Source: Acidimicrobiia bacterium
Lineage (GTDB): Bacteria > Actinomycetota > Acidimicrobiia > Spongiisociales > ZC4RG35
Length of the DNA: 64,000 nt
Reading direction: 5' to 3'
Assembly (NCBI GenBank): GCA_028284765.1
Contig: JANQRA010000002.1
Span: forward strand, 37,061-101,060
In this document: positions 34,788-44,243 of the stretch, in pieces
Position numbering within the stretch: position 1 is the stretch's first letter
Layout of the letters: each line of letters starts with the position of its first letter
The notes under the pieces: generated by a model
Database searches by the model: none
Told to the model about the DNA's origin: nothing
The model's input: the letters and a program-made list of their open reading frames with translations, nothing else
Program-made: the position numbers and the translations under genes

Positions 34788-37622
34788 CTATTCGGTGCGC
34801 AATGCCACCGCCGGGGTTATCTCAGATGCTCGCTTGGCAGGGATCGCCGCGGCTAGAAGTGCGGCCAGCGTTGGGACCAAGAGAGCCACCGCAAGGCCAA
34901 CCCAAGGCCACGCGAACTCCAGATCGGCATCACCGAACGTGGCTGACTCGACGATGACCTGATAGGCGGTGATCAATCCCAGGACCGCGCCAATCACCAC
35001 GCCCTGCACAGCTACGAATGCAGACTCGATGAGGAAGGAGCGACGGACGACCTGGGACTCGGCCCCGAGTGCTCGAAGAACCCCGATTGCTCGACGCCGC
35101 TCCCTGACCGCACGGATGAGAACAACCGAGAGACCGGCAATGCCAATCAGCAAGCCAAGTGACAGGAATCCCTGGAACAACCTGAAGATGCCGAGCGTCT
35201 CTGCGACCTCTGCTTCGACTTCAGAGACGAAGGTAGAGGCGTCCATCCCGTGCTCGAGCAACTCGGCATTCAACCGGGAGGACAGGATCTCAGGATCCAC
35301 TCCCTCGGATCCCGAGAGGTAGAACCTTCCGGTCTGGCCATCTAGGACATCGAGAACGTATTCGCTGCTCATATAGGACCCAGCGAAGACCCAATCACTT
35401 GACATAACGCCGGCGATCGTAAGAACCGTTGGTTTTCCGCCCTCAGGAAGGATCGTGACAGTCTCACCCGGCTGACGCAGCTCGGTCCCAATACTGGAGC
35501 CGCTGTCCAGGAAGAAATCATCAATGACGATCAGGGTCGGATCTGCGAGAACTGCTTGGAACAGATCGCGATCTGAGTCGTACCCGTCCAGCCGGGATGC
35601 GAGAGCCGGAGTGCCCAGCTCGAGGAGGCTCTCGTCGAATCCGGTGACCCGCCACCAGCGTGGTTCATCGTCAGCGAATGTGAATTCGGACGCTCCCCGG
35701 ATGACCGGAGCCACCGGGCCAACGCCTTCAATCGCCGAGATCTGCTCGAGACTCACAGGGTTGAAGCTCGAAGAGTTGGCCATGATGTCGTACCCAGCCC
35801 GGCTGTCGTCGGCGATCCCCTGCGTCTGGTCGTCGAGAATCTGGGCGAACACCGACAAGAAGGTGATGGTGAAGATCACCAGCGAGAACATGCCAAGCAG
35901 AAGACCCGTCCTCCCCCGGCGTGCCAGCGGGTAGACCAAGCCAAGCCGGGAGCCAAGACCGGCCCCGAATCGGCTGACGGCGTTCACCATCCACGTCCAG
36001 ACGTTCGACATCGATGCGGAGATAGTGACGGCCGCTGCAACCAGCACCACGCCCTGGACCACAAAGACATCGATGTCGGAATCAGACATGACCTCGGGAT
36101 AGAGGCCGAAGACGGCGATACCCCAAACCATCGACACGACACCGGCGAGGATTCCGGACAGTCGCTCACCAATGATCAGCCTCAAGATCGGAAGAGTCGA
36201 AAAGGCGAAGATCGGCAAGCCTGCAACTGCTGCAGCCGGGATCTGCTCGGACATTCCCAGCCACAGGACTGCAGCGCCAACCATCATCCCGGCAACGCCC
36301 AACAACACACCTTTCAGCGTGCCCCGCTTCGATGCCGGCTGTGGGAGATCGCGGACGGCAGCTATCACGTTGAACCTGGAGATTCGAAACGCGGTCAGCC
36401 AAATCGTGATCATCGTGATTCCGAGACCAATCGCCGCGGCGAGCATCAGACTCTCAGCCGACGTTTCGAACCCGATGGTTAGAAAGTCGTTCTGCTCGAA
36501 GAAGATCGACTTGAGCACCTGGACCAGCACCCATCCGATGCCGACTCCTGCCGCCACACCGACGATCGATGCAGAAAGTGAATAGACGACACCTTCGATG
36601 GCGAATGAACGAGAGACTTGCTTCTGTTGGAAGCCGATCGCTCGCATGAGCCCGAGAGACGTTTTCCTCTCCTCAGCAAGCATCACGAAGAGGTTGACGA
36701 TCAGGAGGACCCCAGCGATGACGGCGAAACTCCCGATGCCATTGAACAAGGTTGTGAATTCTGCTCCGTCGGCCGCAGCCTCGTCGAGAACGTCGGCCTT
36801 TCGGGTCTCAACCGTGACTCCTTCGAGTCCTGAGGTCGCTTCCTCCAGGTCTCCCGCAACAGAATCGGTCAGTGCCGCCCCGGTGGTGAAGTCTCCGGCG
36901 TTGGAGACGAGGACCTCAGCGCGAGGTTCGGGCCCGCCTGAATCGGCGCCTGCGACCAGAGACTCGATCGTCCCCGGCGCCAGATACACCGAATTGAAAC
37001 CAGCCGCCGAGTAACGGTCGATCACCGTCCTGACGGTGACTTCGACCTCGTTGCCGAAGGCGTGCACAGCAATTGTGTCGCCTGGCTCCAAGTCGAGCTG
37101 GCGCGCGATGCGGGAGATGACAACCGCTTCACCGGGAGCCGGCGTCGAACCGGCTTCGGCGAATCCGCTGGTCGCTTCATCACCGCCAAATGCCCTCGCT
37201 TCGTCGAAGTCGATCTCGGCAATCCAAACGTTCGATTGGCCCAGAGGCTCAGCTTCGACGGTGGTGACAGCCGTGGGCAGAGACAGGAGCGACACGGTGC
37301 CGTCTACATCCGCGATGTCCGCCGCGGCAATGGCGGCATCGAGATCGCCGAGCAATGTGGGATCTTCGATCGTCACCGACTCATCAATGGGCCCGAGCGA
37401 GGTGTCAACGATGCTTCCCACTCCGGCTTCGATCGTGTCGCCGACCACAAAGGAGGCGACGATGATTGCCGTGCCCAACATGGTGCCGGCCGTCACGAGG
37501 AAGGCTTCCGCTGGCCTCGCTGTCACGTTGCGCCAGGCCAATCTCCGGATGAGCTTCTTGCGGGCCACCCAGAGTGCAGGCAGGAGCAACGCAACGGCGA
37601 TTGCAAGGGCTGCGAGCTCCAT
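34788..37622 (-). CDS. ABC transporter permease with two FtsX/MacB repeats
   Basis: A 944-residue permease built from two FtsX-like units, each with a large extracellular domain. An N-terminal helix is followed by LAWRNVTARPAEAFLVTAGTMLGTAIIVASF, an exported domain, then helices with MLAEERKTSLGLMRAIGF; the second half repeats this and ends ERRRAIGVLRALGAESQVVRRSFL. Such proteins move or extract lipids, lipoproteins or peptides rather than small ions. The start overlaps the ATPase stop (TGATG). Confidence 0.88.
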   Translation of the reverse strand: MELAALAIAVALLLPALWVARKKLIRRLAWRNVTARPAEAFLVTAGTMLGTAIIVASFVVGDTIEAGVGSIVDTSLGPIDESVTIEDPTLLGDLDAAIAAADIADVDGTVSLLSLPTAVTTVEAEPLGQSNVWIAEIDFDEARAFGGDEATSGFAEAGSTPAPGEAVVISRIARQLDLEPGDTIAVHAFGNEVEVTVRTVIDRYSAAGFNSVYLAPGTIESLVAGADSGGPEPRAEVLVSNAGDFTTGAALTDSVAGDLEEATSGLEGVTVETRKADVLDEAAADGAEFTTLFNGIGSFAVIAGVLLIVNLFVMLAEERKTSLGLMRAIGFQQKQVSRSFAIEGVVYSLSASIVGVAAGVGIGWVLVQVLKSIFFEQNDFLTIGFETSAESLMLAAAIGLGITMITIWLTAFRISRFNVIAAVRDLPQPASKRGTLKGVLLGVAGMMVGAAVLWLGMSEQIPAAAVAGLPIFAFSTLPILRLIIGERLSGILAGVVSMVWGIAVFGLYPEVMSDSDIDVFVVQGVVLVAAAVTISASMSNVWTWMVNAVSRFGAGLGSRLGLVYPLARRGRTGLLLGMFSLVIFTITFLSVFAQILDDQTQGIADDSRAGYDIMANSSSFNPVSLEQISAIEGVGPVAPVIRGASEFTFADDEPRWWRVTGFDESLLELGTPALASRLDGYDSDRDLFQAVLADPTLIVIDDFFLDSGSSIGTELRQPGETVTILPEGGKPTVLTIAGVMSSDWVFAGSYMSSEYVLDVLDGQTGRFYLSGSEGVDPEILSSRLNAELLEHGMDASTFVSEVEAEVAETLGIFRLFQGFLSLGLLIGIAGLSVVLIRAVRERRRAIGVLRALGAESQVVRRSFLIESAFVAVQGVVIGAVLGLITAYQVIVESATFGDADLEFAWPWVGLAVALLVPTLAALLAAAIPAKRASEITPAVALRTE

Positions 37623-38332
37623 CAGACGGCCTGAAGTTGACTTGGCGCGCTTTCCGGGGCTCCGTCGTATTCGACGGCGCCGTTGCGGATCAGCACCAGA
37701 CGGTCCCCCATCGAAGCGTTGGCCTGCTCGTGGGTGACCATGACGATGGTCTGGCCCTGGCTATTCACTTCTTCTAGGAGATCCAGGACCGAAGCCGCAG
37801 TCTCGGAGTCGAGGTTGCCCGTAGGCTCGTCTGCCCAAACAATCGATGGCTTGGCGACGAGAGCTCTTGCGATAGTGACTCGTTGCTGTTCACCGCCCGA
37901 AAGCTCGTTGGGCCGATGGTCCGCCCGATCTGCCAGGCCGACCCTCTCGAGCATTTCGAGGGCCTCATCGCGTGCGGATCGCGGTCGGACGCCGTTCACC
38001 AGGAGCGGCAGTTCGGCGTTCTCCACGGCTGAAAGCACCGGGATCAAGTTGTAAGCCTGGAACACGAACCCCATGGAGCGAGCACGATGTTTGGTTCGCT
38101 TCTTGTCACTCATCTCATGGATGGAGTGACCTTCGATGAAGACCTCACCGGTATCGATCTCATCGAGTCCACTCAGGCAGTTGAGCAGTGTTGTCTTCCC
38201 ATTGCCTGACGGGCCCATCACGATGACCATCTCTCCGGCATCCACTTCGAGGTCGACTCCGCGGAGAGCCTGGACCTCGAGAGAACCCGACCGATACGTC
38301 TTGCCTACGTCGCTTGCCGAGAGGATCGGCAT
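37622..38332 (-). CDS. ABC transporter ATP-binding protein (LolD/MacB type)
   Basis: A 236-residue ATPase with Walker [10 protein letters not shown], signature [16 protein letters not shown], Walker [16 protein letters not shown] and H-loop [25 protein letters not shown] between the motifs is typical of the MacB/LolD class that partners FtsX-like permeases. It is first in a two-gene operon with the permease. A gap of 89 bp separates it from the TetR gene upstream, so that regulator may not control it. Confidence 0.93.
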   Translation of the reverse strand: MPILSASDVGKTYRSGSLEVQALRGVDLEVDAGEMVIVMGPSGNGKTTLLNCLSGLDEIDTGEVFIEGHSIHEMSDKKRTKHRARSMGFVFQAYNLIPVLSAVENAELPLLVNGVRPRSARDEALEMLERVGLADRADHRPNELSGGEQQRVTIARALVAKPSIVWADEPTGNLDSETAASVLDLLEEVNSQGQTIVMVTHEQANASMGDRLVLIRNGAVEYDGAPESAPSQLQAV

Positions 38333-38421
38333 CTCATACCTCCAATTGCGTACATCGCAGAAGGTATGGGTCGGCGCGCGGGTCGACTATTGGGGAGTCC
38401 CCTAGAACGACCCTGAGTGAC

Positions 38422-39000
38422 TCAGGGGTCAACGTACGACTGCAGCCGAGGGGCAACGAGGTCAATGATGTCCCCGACCGGGGCACTAGCGAGAGGTTCG
38501 ATCCCCACCACGTATCGCGCCATCGCCAATCCGACGAGATGCGACGCCATTGCAACCGACCGCAGGGGTGCATCCTCCGCGTCGATCAGCTGATTCAAGC
38601 TGGCTTGGAGCTGCTCACCGATGAACTCACGAAAAGCCACGACAGCTTGCTCTTCACCACCGATTGCCGAGCGAAGCAAGCCGAGTAACGAAACCCGTGA
38701 CTCTTCTCTCTCCCAAATGGTGAAGAAGACTTCGGCGAGCCTTCGCCCAGTCTCGGGTCCGGCGTCGGCAAGTACGAGTCGCAGGTCGGCGGGGCTCATC
38801 GGGAGATCTATCGAAGCTGCGAACAGTTGATCCTTCGTCCCGAAATGGTGGTAGAGCATTCCCGGGTCGACACCAGCTCTTTCGGCGATCGTGCGGACCG
38901 TCGCCCTGGTGTAGCCGACCTCGGCGAACACTGCGCGCGCCGCCTCGAGAATCTCACCCTTTGTGTCCGGTGACCCGGGACGTCTGCCGGGACCCGTCAT
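38422..39000 (-). CDS. TetR-family regulator of the adjacent ABC exporter
   Basis: A 192-residue repressor with N-terminal helix-turn-helix ATVRTIAERAGVDPGMLYHHF (about residues 32-52) and a helical effector domain. ATG 39000 overlaps the stop of the preceding ABC ATPase by 4 bp, making it the last gene of the 41673-38422 operon. The palindrome at 41688-41705 upstream of the operon is its likely autoregulatory operator. Confidence 0.88.
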   Translation of the reverse strand: MTGPGRRPGSPDTKGEILEAARAVFAEVGYTRATVRTIAERAGVDPGMLYHHFGTKDQLFAASIDLPMSPADLRLVLADAGPETGRRLAEVFFTIWEREESRVSLLGLLRSAIGGEEQAVVAFREFIGEQLQASLNQLIDAEDAPLRSVAMASHLVGLAMARYVVGIEPLASAPVGDIIDLVAPRLQSYVDP

Positions 39001-39836
39001 CGGGCTATCGAGATGAAGATCTCTTCGAAGTTGGCAGGAGCGCGCTGGGCTCGAGCATCTTTCCCCAGCACCCGGTGCACCTCCTCCATCGACATACCCA
39101 CAATTCGCCATTCTTCGCCGGAGAAGAGTGGTGTGCCGCCGCTGCTCTCGACCGCGGAAGTCATTTCGGCGGTGAGATCACCGACAGTCACCACCTCAAC
39201 TCCTTCCAGGGCTTCATCGACGGTGCCCGACATCACCTCTCTGCCGTCGGCGAGCATCACGATCCGGTCGCATTCCTCGGCCTCATCCATGTAGTGGGTG
39301 GACACGAGAACTGCTGCGCCGGCGTCGGCTGCACCGTGGATCGTCTCCCACAGACGTGCTCGACCGAGCGGACCCACCCCGGAGGTCGGCTCGTCCAGGA
39401 TCAACACGTCCGGCTGATGGCACTGGGCAGCCAAGAAAGCAACCCGGCGTCGAATACCGAGTGATAGTGCGGCGATCTGCAGGTCAGCGATTTCCGCCAG
39501 CCCTGCTGCTGACAGATCCGGAACTTCGACCCCATAGGAAGACGCCACGAACTGCAGATTCTCTCGTACCGTCAGCTCGGAATAGAGACCCAAGCCTTGC
39601 GGCACATATCCGAGGTGGCGACGATCGACATCGGACGCAGGTTGACCTAGCAGCGTGAGCTGTCCGTCGGTGGGCTCCTCGAGGCCCAAGAGCATCTTCA
39701 TCGCGGTGGTCTTGCCCGCGCCGTTGGCCCCCAGCAGTCCAACGATCTCGCCTTCAGCCGCGTCGAATGAGACCTGATCGACTGCGAGCTTCGAGCCGAA
39801 GCGCTTCGATGCTTCGACAACCTGAATAGCGCTCAC
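38997..39836 (-). CDS. ABC exporter ATP-binding protein 1 (atypical signature)
   Basis: A 279-residue ABC ATPase with Walker A GANGAGKTT, Walker B VLILDEPTSGVGPLGR and H-loop STHYMDEAEE. The signature is degenerate, LSLGIRRRVAF instead of LSGGQ, and the usual D-loop Asp after SGV is replaced by Gly. It therefore probably forms an asymmetric pair with the canonical ATPase encoded just upstream, with one consensus and one weakened site. GTG start at 39836, overlapping its neighbour by 4 bp. Confidence 0.88.
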   Translation of the reverse strand: MSAIQVVEASKRFGSKLAVDQVSFDAAEGEIVGLLGANGAGKTTAMKMLLGLEEPTDGQLTLLGQPASDVDRRHLGYVPQGLGLYSELTVRENLQFVASSYGVEVPDLSAAGLAEIADLQIAALSLGIRRRVAFLAAQCHQPDVLILDEPTSGVGPLGRARLWETIHGAADAGAAVLVSTHYMDEAEECDRIVMLADGREVMSGTVDEALEGVEVVTVGDLTAEMTSAVESSGGTPLFSGEEWRIVGMSMEEVHRVLGKDARAQRAPANFEEIFISIAR

Positions 39837-40645
39837 AGTCCGGACTCATTCCGCAAGGCGGCCACTGTCACCACATCAGCCATGTCAGGGTTGGTGGGGA
39901 CGGCTTCTCCCGGGGTGGAGCCGTCCTCAACCCATATTCGCCACTTGCTACCTCTGCGCCACGATCTCGCGCTGCCGTGCTGCGGCTCGGACGATTCGAA
40001 GATGGCACCAGGCATGGTGTTGACCACTTCCTCAGGTGTCCCCACGGCAAGGACGCGACCCGCATCGAGAGCAAGAACTTCACGTCCTCGCCGCGACTCA
40101 TCGACATACGTCGTCGTGACGATGACAGCCCGGTTCTCGCTCGCTGACCGCATGATGAAAGACCAGAGCTCCAACCGACTGACCGGGTCGACTCCTGTCG
40201 TTGGCTCGTCGAGCACCAGAAGACTCGGCTCGGATAGCACCGCCATCGCCACTCCGAGCTTCTGCCTCATTCCGCCAGACAGAGCACCACCCAGCCGATT
40301 AGACGCCTCCTCGAGTCTCGTGACTTCGAGCAGCTCGGCGATGCGATCTGATGCATGGGTTGAATCCAATCGGTACGCACCAGCGACCAGCCGAAGGTTC
40401 TCCATAACCGTGAGGTCACGCCAAACACCTGAGCTGGCCGGCTGGTAGCCCACGCGGTCGGGCCGTGACACCTCACCTGACGAGATTGGCTGGAGCCCGA
40501 CGATCGAACGACAGAGTGTCGTCTTTCCGGCCCCGTCGCCACCAACGACGACTGCCACCTCGCCTGGTTTGAGGGCGAGGCTGACACTGTCCAACGCCTT
40601 TGTTGTGCCGAAGTCGACGCTGATTCGGTCCAATCCCCAGGTCAT
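39833..40645 (-). CDS. ABC exporter ATP-binding protein 2
   Basis: A 270-residue ABC ATPase with Walker A GGDGAGKTT, signature LSGGMRQKLGVAMAV, Walker B LLVLDEPTTGVDPVSR and TTTYVDES, where the H-loop His is replaced by Tyr. The paired tandem ATPases plus one ABC-2 permease resemble the YbhF/YhiH class of exporters, split into two genes here. Overlaps of 4 bp with both neighbours indicate translational coupling. Confidence 0.9.
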   Translation of the reverse strand: MTWGLDRISVDFGTTKALDSVSLALKPGEVAVVVGGDGAGKTTLCRSIVGLQPISSGEVSRPDRVGYQPASSGVWRDLTVMENLRLVAGAYRLDSTHASDRIAELLEVTRLEEASNRLGGALSGGMRQKLGVAMAVLSEPSLLVLDEPTTGVDPVSRLELWSFIMRSASENRAVIVTTTYVDESRRGREVLALDAGRVLAVGTPEEVVNTMPGAIFESSEPQHGSARSWRRGSKWRIWVEDGSTPGEAVPTNPDMADVVTVAALRNESGL

Positions 40646-41673
40646 GCCGTTGCCTTGGTCTTCGCAGGGCGAAGCTTGCGGGAGAAACGAACCACGGCGG
40701 CACCGAATATCACCACACCCAGTAGTGCGAGAACAGCCAGTGGGAAGGCCAGGTCACCGAAGCCGGCGTCCTTCAGCATCACTCCTTTCGCCACGAGATT
40801 GAAATAGGTGAGGGGTAGGAGATACCCAATCCAGCGAACGGCAGGGGCCATTGACGAAAGGGGAAAGATGATGCCGGAGAGCATGATTTGGGGCAGGACG
40901 GTCATCAAAGCGAGCTGTATTGCTTGCGCTTGGTTCTGCGAGATCGAGGAGATTGCCACTCCTACGCCCAACGCTACGAAGAGAAACAGCACAGCTCCCG
41001 TCGCCATCGGGAGGACGGATCCGTTGAAGGGGACGTCGAACACCCACATGCCGATGAGGACCACCGCGATGATGTCGATGGCCGCGATCAGGAAGTAGGG
41101 AGCAATCTTTCCGATGAACACGTCGCGCGGCTTGAAGGGCATGATGGCGAGTTGCTCCATGGTCCCGGCCTCCTGCTCTCGGACTACCGACATCGATGTC
41201 ACAAGAGTTCCGACAAAGACAATGATCAGCCCAGCCAATCCGGGCACCAAGACCGCAGAAGTGTCGAGGTCCGGATTGAAGAGCACTTCGTGAGATACCG
41301 CCGGATTCTGGCTCTCAGCCACCAGTGCGACTTGGACAGCGGCTTGTGCCATGAAGAGCTCGGAGCCGTCTATGAAGATGCGTATCGAGGATCCGTCTCC
41401 GACTACTCCGACAACGGCCTCGCCCGCAACCAGTTTGTCGGCCGCATCGCCGGCCGTCCCATTCGGATCGATCTCCTCAACAACGAGGATCTCGGGGAGT
41501 TGGGCAACCGCGGACTCGGGAACGCCCGCTACGTATGTAGGGATCTCATCGACATCGAAACTCGCGGCATATCCGAACACGAGCAGCAGAACCACTGGCA
41601 TGACCACCAACATCGCCACCGTTCGCTTGTCCCGTCCCACCTGACGGAACTCCTTGACGATCATCGCTAGCAA
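40642..41673 (-). CDS. ABC-2 type exporter permease (YbhS/YhhJ-like)
   Basis: About 343 residues. The N-terminus IVKEFRQVGRDKRTVAMLVVMPVVLLLVFGYA has the first helix, then a large exported loop (about residues 50-170), then five helices with VVREQEAGTMEQLAIMPF before helix two. The start is taken as TTG 41673, with AGGAG 8 nt upstream; TTG 41679 and ATG 41664 are alternatives. It is first in the permease-ATPase-ATPase-TetR operon, probably exporting a toxic or lipophilic compound. Confidence 0.88.
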   Translation of the reverse strand: MLAMIVKEFRQVGRDKRTVAMLVVMPVVLLLVFGYAASFDVDEIPTYVAGVPESAVAQLPEILVVEEIDPNGTAGDAADKLVAGEAVVGVVGDGSSIRIFIDGSELFMAQAAVQVALVAESQNPAVSHEVLFNPDLDTSAVLVPGLAGLIIVFVGTLVTSMSVVREQEAGTMEQLAIMPFKPRDVFIGKIAPYFLIAAIDIIAVVLIGMWVFDVPFNGSVLPMATGAVLFLFVALGVGVAISSISQNQAQAIQLALMTVLPQIMLSGIIFPLSSMAPAVRWIGYLLPLTYFNLVAKGVMLKDAGFGDLAFPLAVLALLGVVIFGAAVVRFSRKLRPAKTKATA

Positions 41674-41687
41674 ACCCAACTCTCCTT

Positions 41688-41705
41688 ATTCAACATCTGT
41701 TGAAT
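41688..41705. promoter_or_regulatory. Probable TetR operator
   Basis: An 18-bp perfect palindrome, ATTCAACA-TC-TGTTGAAT, 15 bp upstream of the exporter permease start. It is the obvious target for the TetR protein encoded as the last gene of this operon. Confidence 0.75.
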
Positions 41706-41797
41706 TATGGCTGACACGCCACGTAGCTGTCAATCACCCCCCCAACCGGCGGTGACGTCAGTTCAAGAAAAAGCCGCAAGCTGTCGATCACAGGACA

Positions 41798-42517
41798 GTG
41801 AGTGACAGCAACAGAGGTCTCGACAGCGAAGCGCGCATTCGCCAGGCGAGAGAGCAGATGGCGTCTCGATCAGATGACACGGTTCATATTCCCCACCACT
41901 CGGAGCCGTCTCCGACCGAGGTGGTTGGCGCTCGCCGGCCCGAGTCGCCGCCGTTGACTCCATCCGAGGACTTGACCCAACCCCACTACCAACCTCTGCC
42001 GACAGAACCGGCGACGCCCTGGTTCAGCAATCAGTGGCTACGCCTTGGGATCTTCGCCCTCATAGGGCTCGGCATCTACTTCTTCACCACTCTCGACGAT
42101 GCCGACCGGGGCGCTGATGGCCAAATCGCCACCGCCGGCGATCTCAACGTGATGGACCTCCAAGTCGGAGACTGTTTTGATGACCCGGAGGACAATCCTG
42201 AGACCATCTTCAGCCTCGACGCCGTGCCGTGCGACCTGCCTCACGACAACGAGATCATCGCTTCGATATCGGTCGCAACCACCTTCGGGCCCGACTATCC
42301 CGGTGTTACCGCCTTAGAAGATCACGCTTTCGAACGGTGCATTGGGTCCACCTTCATCGAGTACGTCGGCATCGACTACTTCGATTCGGTCCTGGACATC
42401 ATCGCCATCACCCCGACGCAGGAGTCGTGGAGCCAAGGCGATCGCGAACTCCTTTGCGCGGCCTACCGCGTCGATTTCGGGAAGCTCAACCAGTCGGTCA
42501 AAGGCAGCGGCCTCTAA
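41798..42517 (+). CDS. Septum-formation-like domain membrane protein
   Basis: A 239-residue protein with a disordered Pro/Ser-rich cytoplasmic N-terminus (about 1-75), one transmembrane helix (LRLGIFALIGLGIYFFTTL) and an exported domain. VMDLQVGDCFDDPED, DAVPCDLPHDNEIIA, RCIGSTFIEYVG and LLCAAY carry four cysteines in the pattern of actinobacterial septum-formation (Septum_form) proteins. GTG start at 41798, with AGGA just upstream. The role in septation is family-based only. Confidence 0.75.
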   Translation: MSDSNRGLDSEARIRQAREQMASRSDDTVHIPHHSEPSPTEVVGARRPESPPLTPSEDLTQPHYQPLPTEPATPWFSNQWLRLGIFALIGLGIYFFTTLDDADRGADGQIATAGDLNVMDLQVGDCFDDPEDNPETIFSLDAVPCDLPHDNEIIASISVATTFGPDYPGVTALEDHAFERCIGSTFIEYVGIDYFDSVLDIIAITPTQESWSQGDRELLCAAYRVDFGKLNQSVKGSGL

Positions 42518-42695
42518 AGCCGAGCGTCTGACAGTCAATCACCGGCCGAACTCGGGCCGTACGCTCCCGAGCCAACCGTCGCAACCCCCGTTGCTCGGTT
42601 TGGATATGTCCGGTCCGGCGTCCGCGTTACAGCAAATGTCTGCGTAACCGATCGTCTGCCCTGGCAGACCTCCACAACTGATCGCCCACCTCGAG

Positions 42696-42732
42696 CCTGC
42701 ACTGCGCCGCCCCAGACGGAACGCGGTGCAGG
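42696..42732. terminator. Hairpin in gap before S10 peptidase gene end
   Basis: CCTGCACTGCG pairs with CGCGGTGCAGG (10 of 11) around a 15-nt loop, in the 236-bp gap between two convergent genes. There is no T-run, so it is only a possible terminator. The rest of the gap shows no coding frame I would support. Confidence 0.35.
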
Positions 42733-42753
42733 TTCGACGAAAGGCGGAGCGGG

Positions 42754-44232
42754 TCAGCTGGTCTGCGTCACGAACGCCCGGAGGTCAGCGGCCAACTGGT
42801 CCAACGACGGCTTGTGCACATACATCATGTGACCTGCCTCGTAGTACTCCATCTGCACGTTCTTCCTGATCTCGGGATCGAGACCCATGTGGGAGAACGT
42901 GTACTCCGTCGCGAAGTGCGGCGTAGCCAGGTCGTAATACCCGTTGGCGACGAAGACCTTTGTACCGGGAGACCGTGACATCACTTCTCGCATCGCCTCG
43001 GAAGTGTCGACATAGCGGCCTTTGAAGTCCTCGTAGTCCCAGTTCTTCCAGACCTCCATCCCCATGATGTTGTAGACCTCTTCGGTATCGAGACCTATCT
43101 CTTCTCGTAGGTACGTGTTCAAAGCGGACGCAGCCACACCACCGGTCGAGTCGATGGAAGGATCGGCTTCCAGGACGTTTCCAGCCTTGACACGGTCAAT
43201 TCCCTTGTAACGAGAGTCAATCCGACCAACGGTTCGGTGCTGATCACGAAGCAGTTCTTTGCAGAATCTCATGATGTGAATCCGAAGGTCGTAGTGATCG
43301 ATGAACTTGGCATCCAGACCCGTGAATGCGGCCAACTTCTCGCCAACGGTCTTGCGACGGTCGTCGTCAATCAGGTCCCCTTGGGCCAATGCGCTCCAGT
43401 ACTCGCCCAGAGCGAACTCCTCAACCTCATCTAGAAACTCTCGCAACGGCATCTGTTGGTATTCGTCCGCCAGCTGACCGTGGTACCAGGCGGTCGCAGC
43501 GTAGGTGGGGAGGTAGACAGCGAACGGGAGGTCATTGCCGGGATGAACCAGCATGTTGGACGAGTCAATTGCCGATGTCTGGTAGTTGAGGATCATCGAG
43601 ATGAAGACGATCCCGTTGAACTCCACGTTGTGGTCGGCGAATAGCTCACGAGCGATGCCAGCGCCACGCAAGGTTCCATAGCTCTCCCCTGCCAGGTATT
43701 TCGGAGACGACCACCGGCCGTTGCGATTCAGGTAGTGGACTATGAACTCGCTGAACGCAGCGATGTCTTTCTTCCAATGGTGGAAGTCCTTCTCTTTGTC
43801 TTTGTCTTCGGTTCGACTCAGACCGGTTCCCATCGCGTCGATGCACACAACGTCTGCCACATCGAGAATCGACTGCTCGTTGTGGACCAGACGACCCTGC
43901 ATGCCCTCTTTGAAACCGTCCTCGTCGAAGGCCATCCGCTTTGGGCCAAACAAGCCAAGGTTCAGCCACACCGTCGACGAGCCGGGGCCGCCGTTGAAGC
44001 AGAACAGGATGGGCCTCGTCGCCGGGTCGGCGTCATCCTTCGTATACGAGACGTAGAAGTAGGAGACCTTCTCGCTCTGCGATTCGAAGACTTGTGTCGC
44101 CGCCGTGGCCGTGTAGGCGACCTCCTCAGAGCCGAACTGGCCGGTGAACTGCTTCGAAGTCTTGGTGTCCTTGAGCGGTCGAGACTCCGACTTCTGCTTC
44201 TTCTTGGATTTCTTCTTCTTGTCTTTGCCCAT
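42754..44232 (-). CDS. S10-family serine carboxypeptidase-like protein
   Basis: A 492-residue alpha/beta hydrolase of the S10 peptidase family. The oxyanion segment is FNGGPGSSTVWLNLG, the nucleophile motif GESYG, the acid NGYYDLATP and the histidine EAGHMMYVH. The N-terminus is lysine-rich (MGKDKKKKSKKK) with no signal peptide, so it is predicted cytoplasmic, unlike eukaryotic homologues. It starts 11 bp after the candidate selenoprotein gene and so belongs to the 2-oxoacid dehydrogenase operon. The substrate is unknown. Confidence 0.85.
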   Translation of the reverse strand: MGKDKKKKSKKKQKSESRPLKDTKTSKQFTGQFGSEEVAYTATAATQVFESQSEKVSYFYVSYTKDDADPATRPILFCFNGGPGSSTVWLNLGLFGPKRMAFDEDGFKEGMQGRLVHNEQSILDVADVVCIDAMGTGLSRTEDKDKEKDFHHWKKDIAAFSEFIVHYLNRNGRWSSPKYLAGESYGTLRGAGIARELFADHNVEFNGIVFISMILNYQTSAIDSSNMLVHPGNDLPFAVYLPTYAATAWYHGQLADEYQQMPLREFLDEVEEFALGEYWSALAQGDLIDDDRRKTVGEKLAAFTGLDAKFIDHYDLRIHIMRFCKELLRDQHRTVGRIDSRYKGIDRVKAGNVLEADPSIDSTGGVAASALNTYLREEIGLDTEEVYNIMGMEVWKNWDYEDFKGRYVDTSEAMREVMSRSPGTKVFVANGYYDLATPHFATEYTFSHMGLDPEIRKNVQMEYYEAGHMMYVHKPSLDQLAADLRAFVTQTS

Positions 44233-44243
44233 AGATCCGGACA

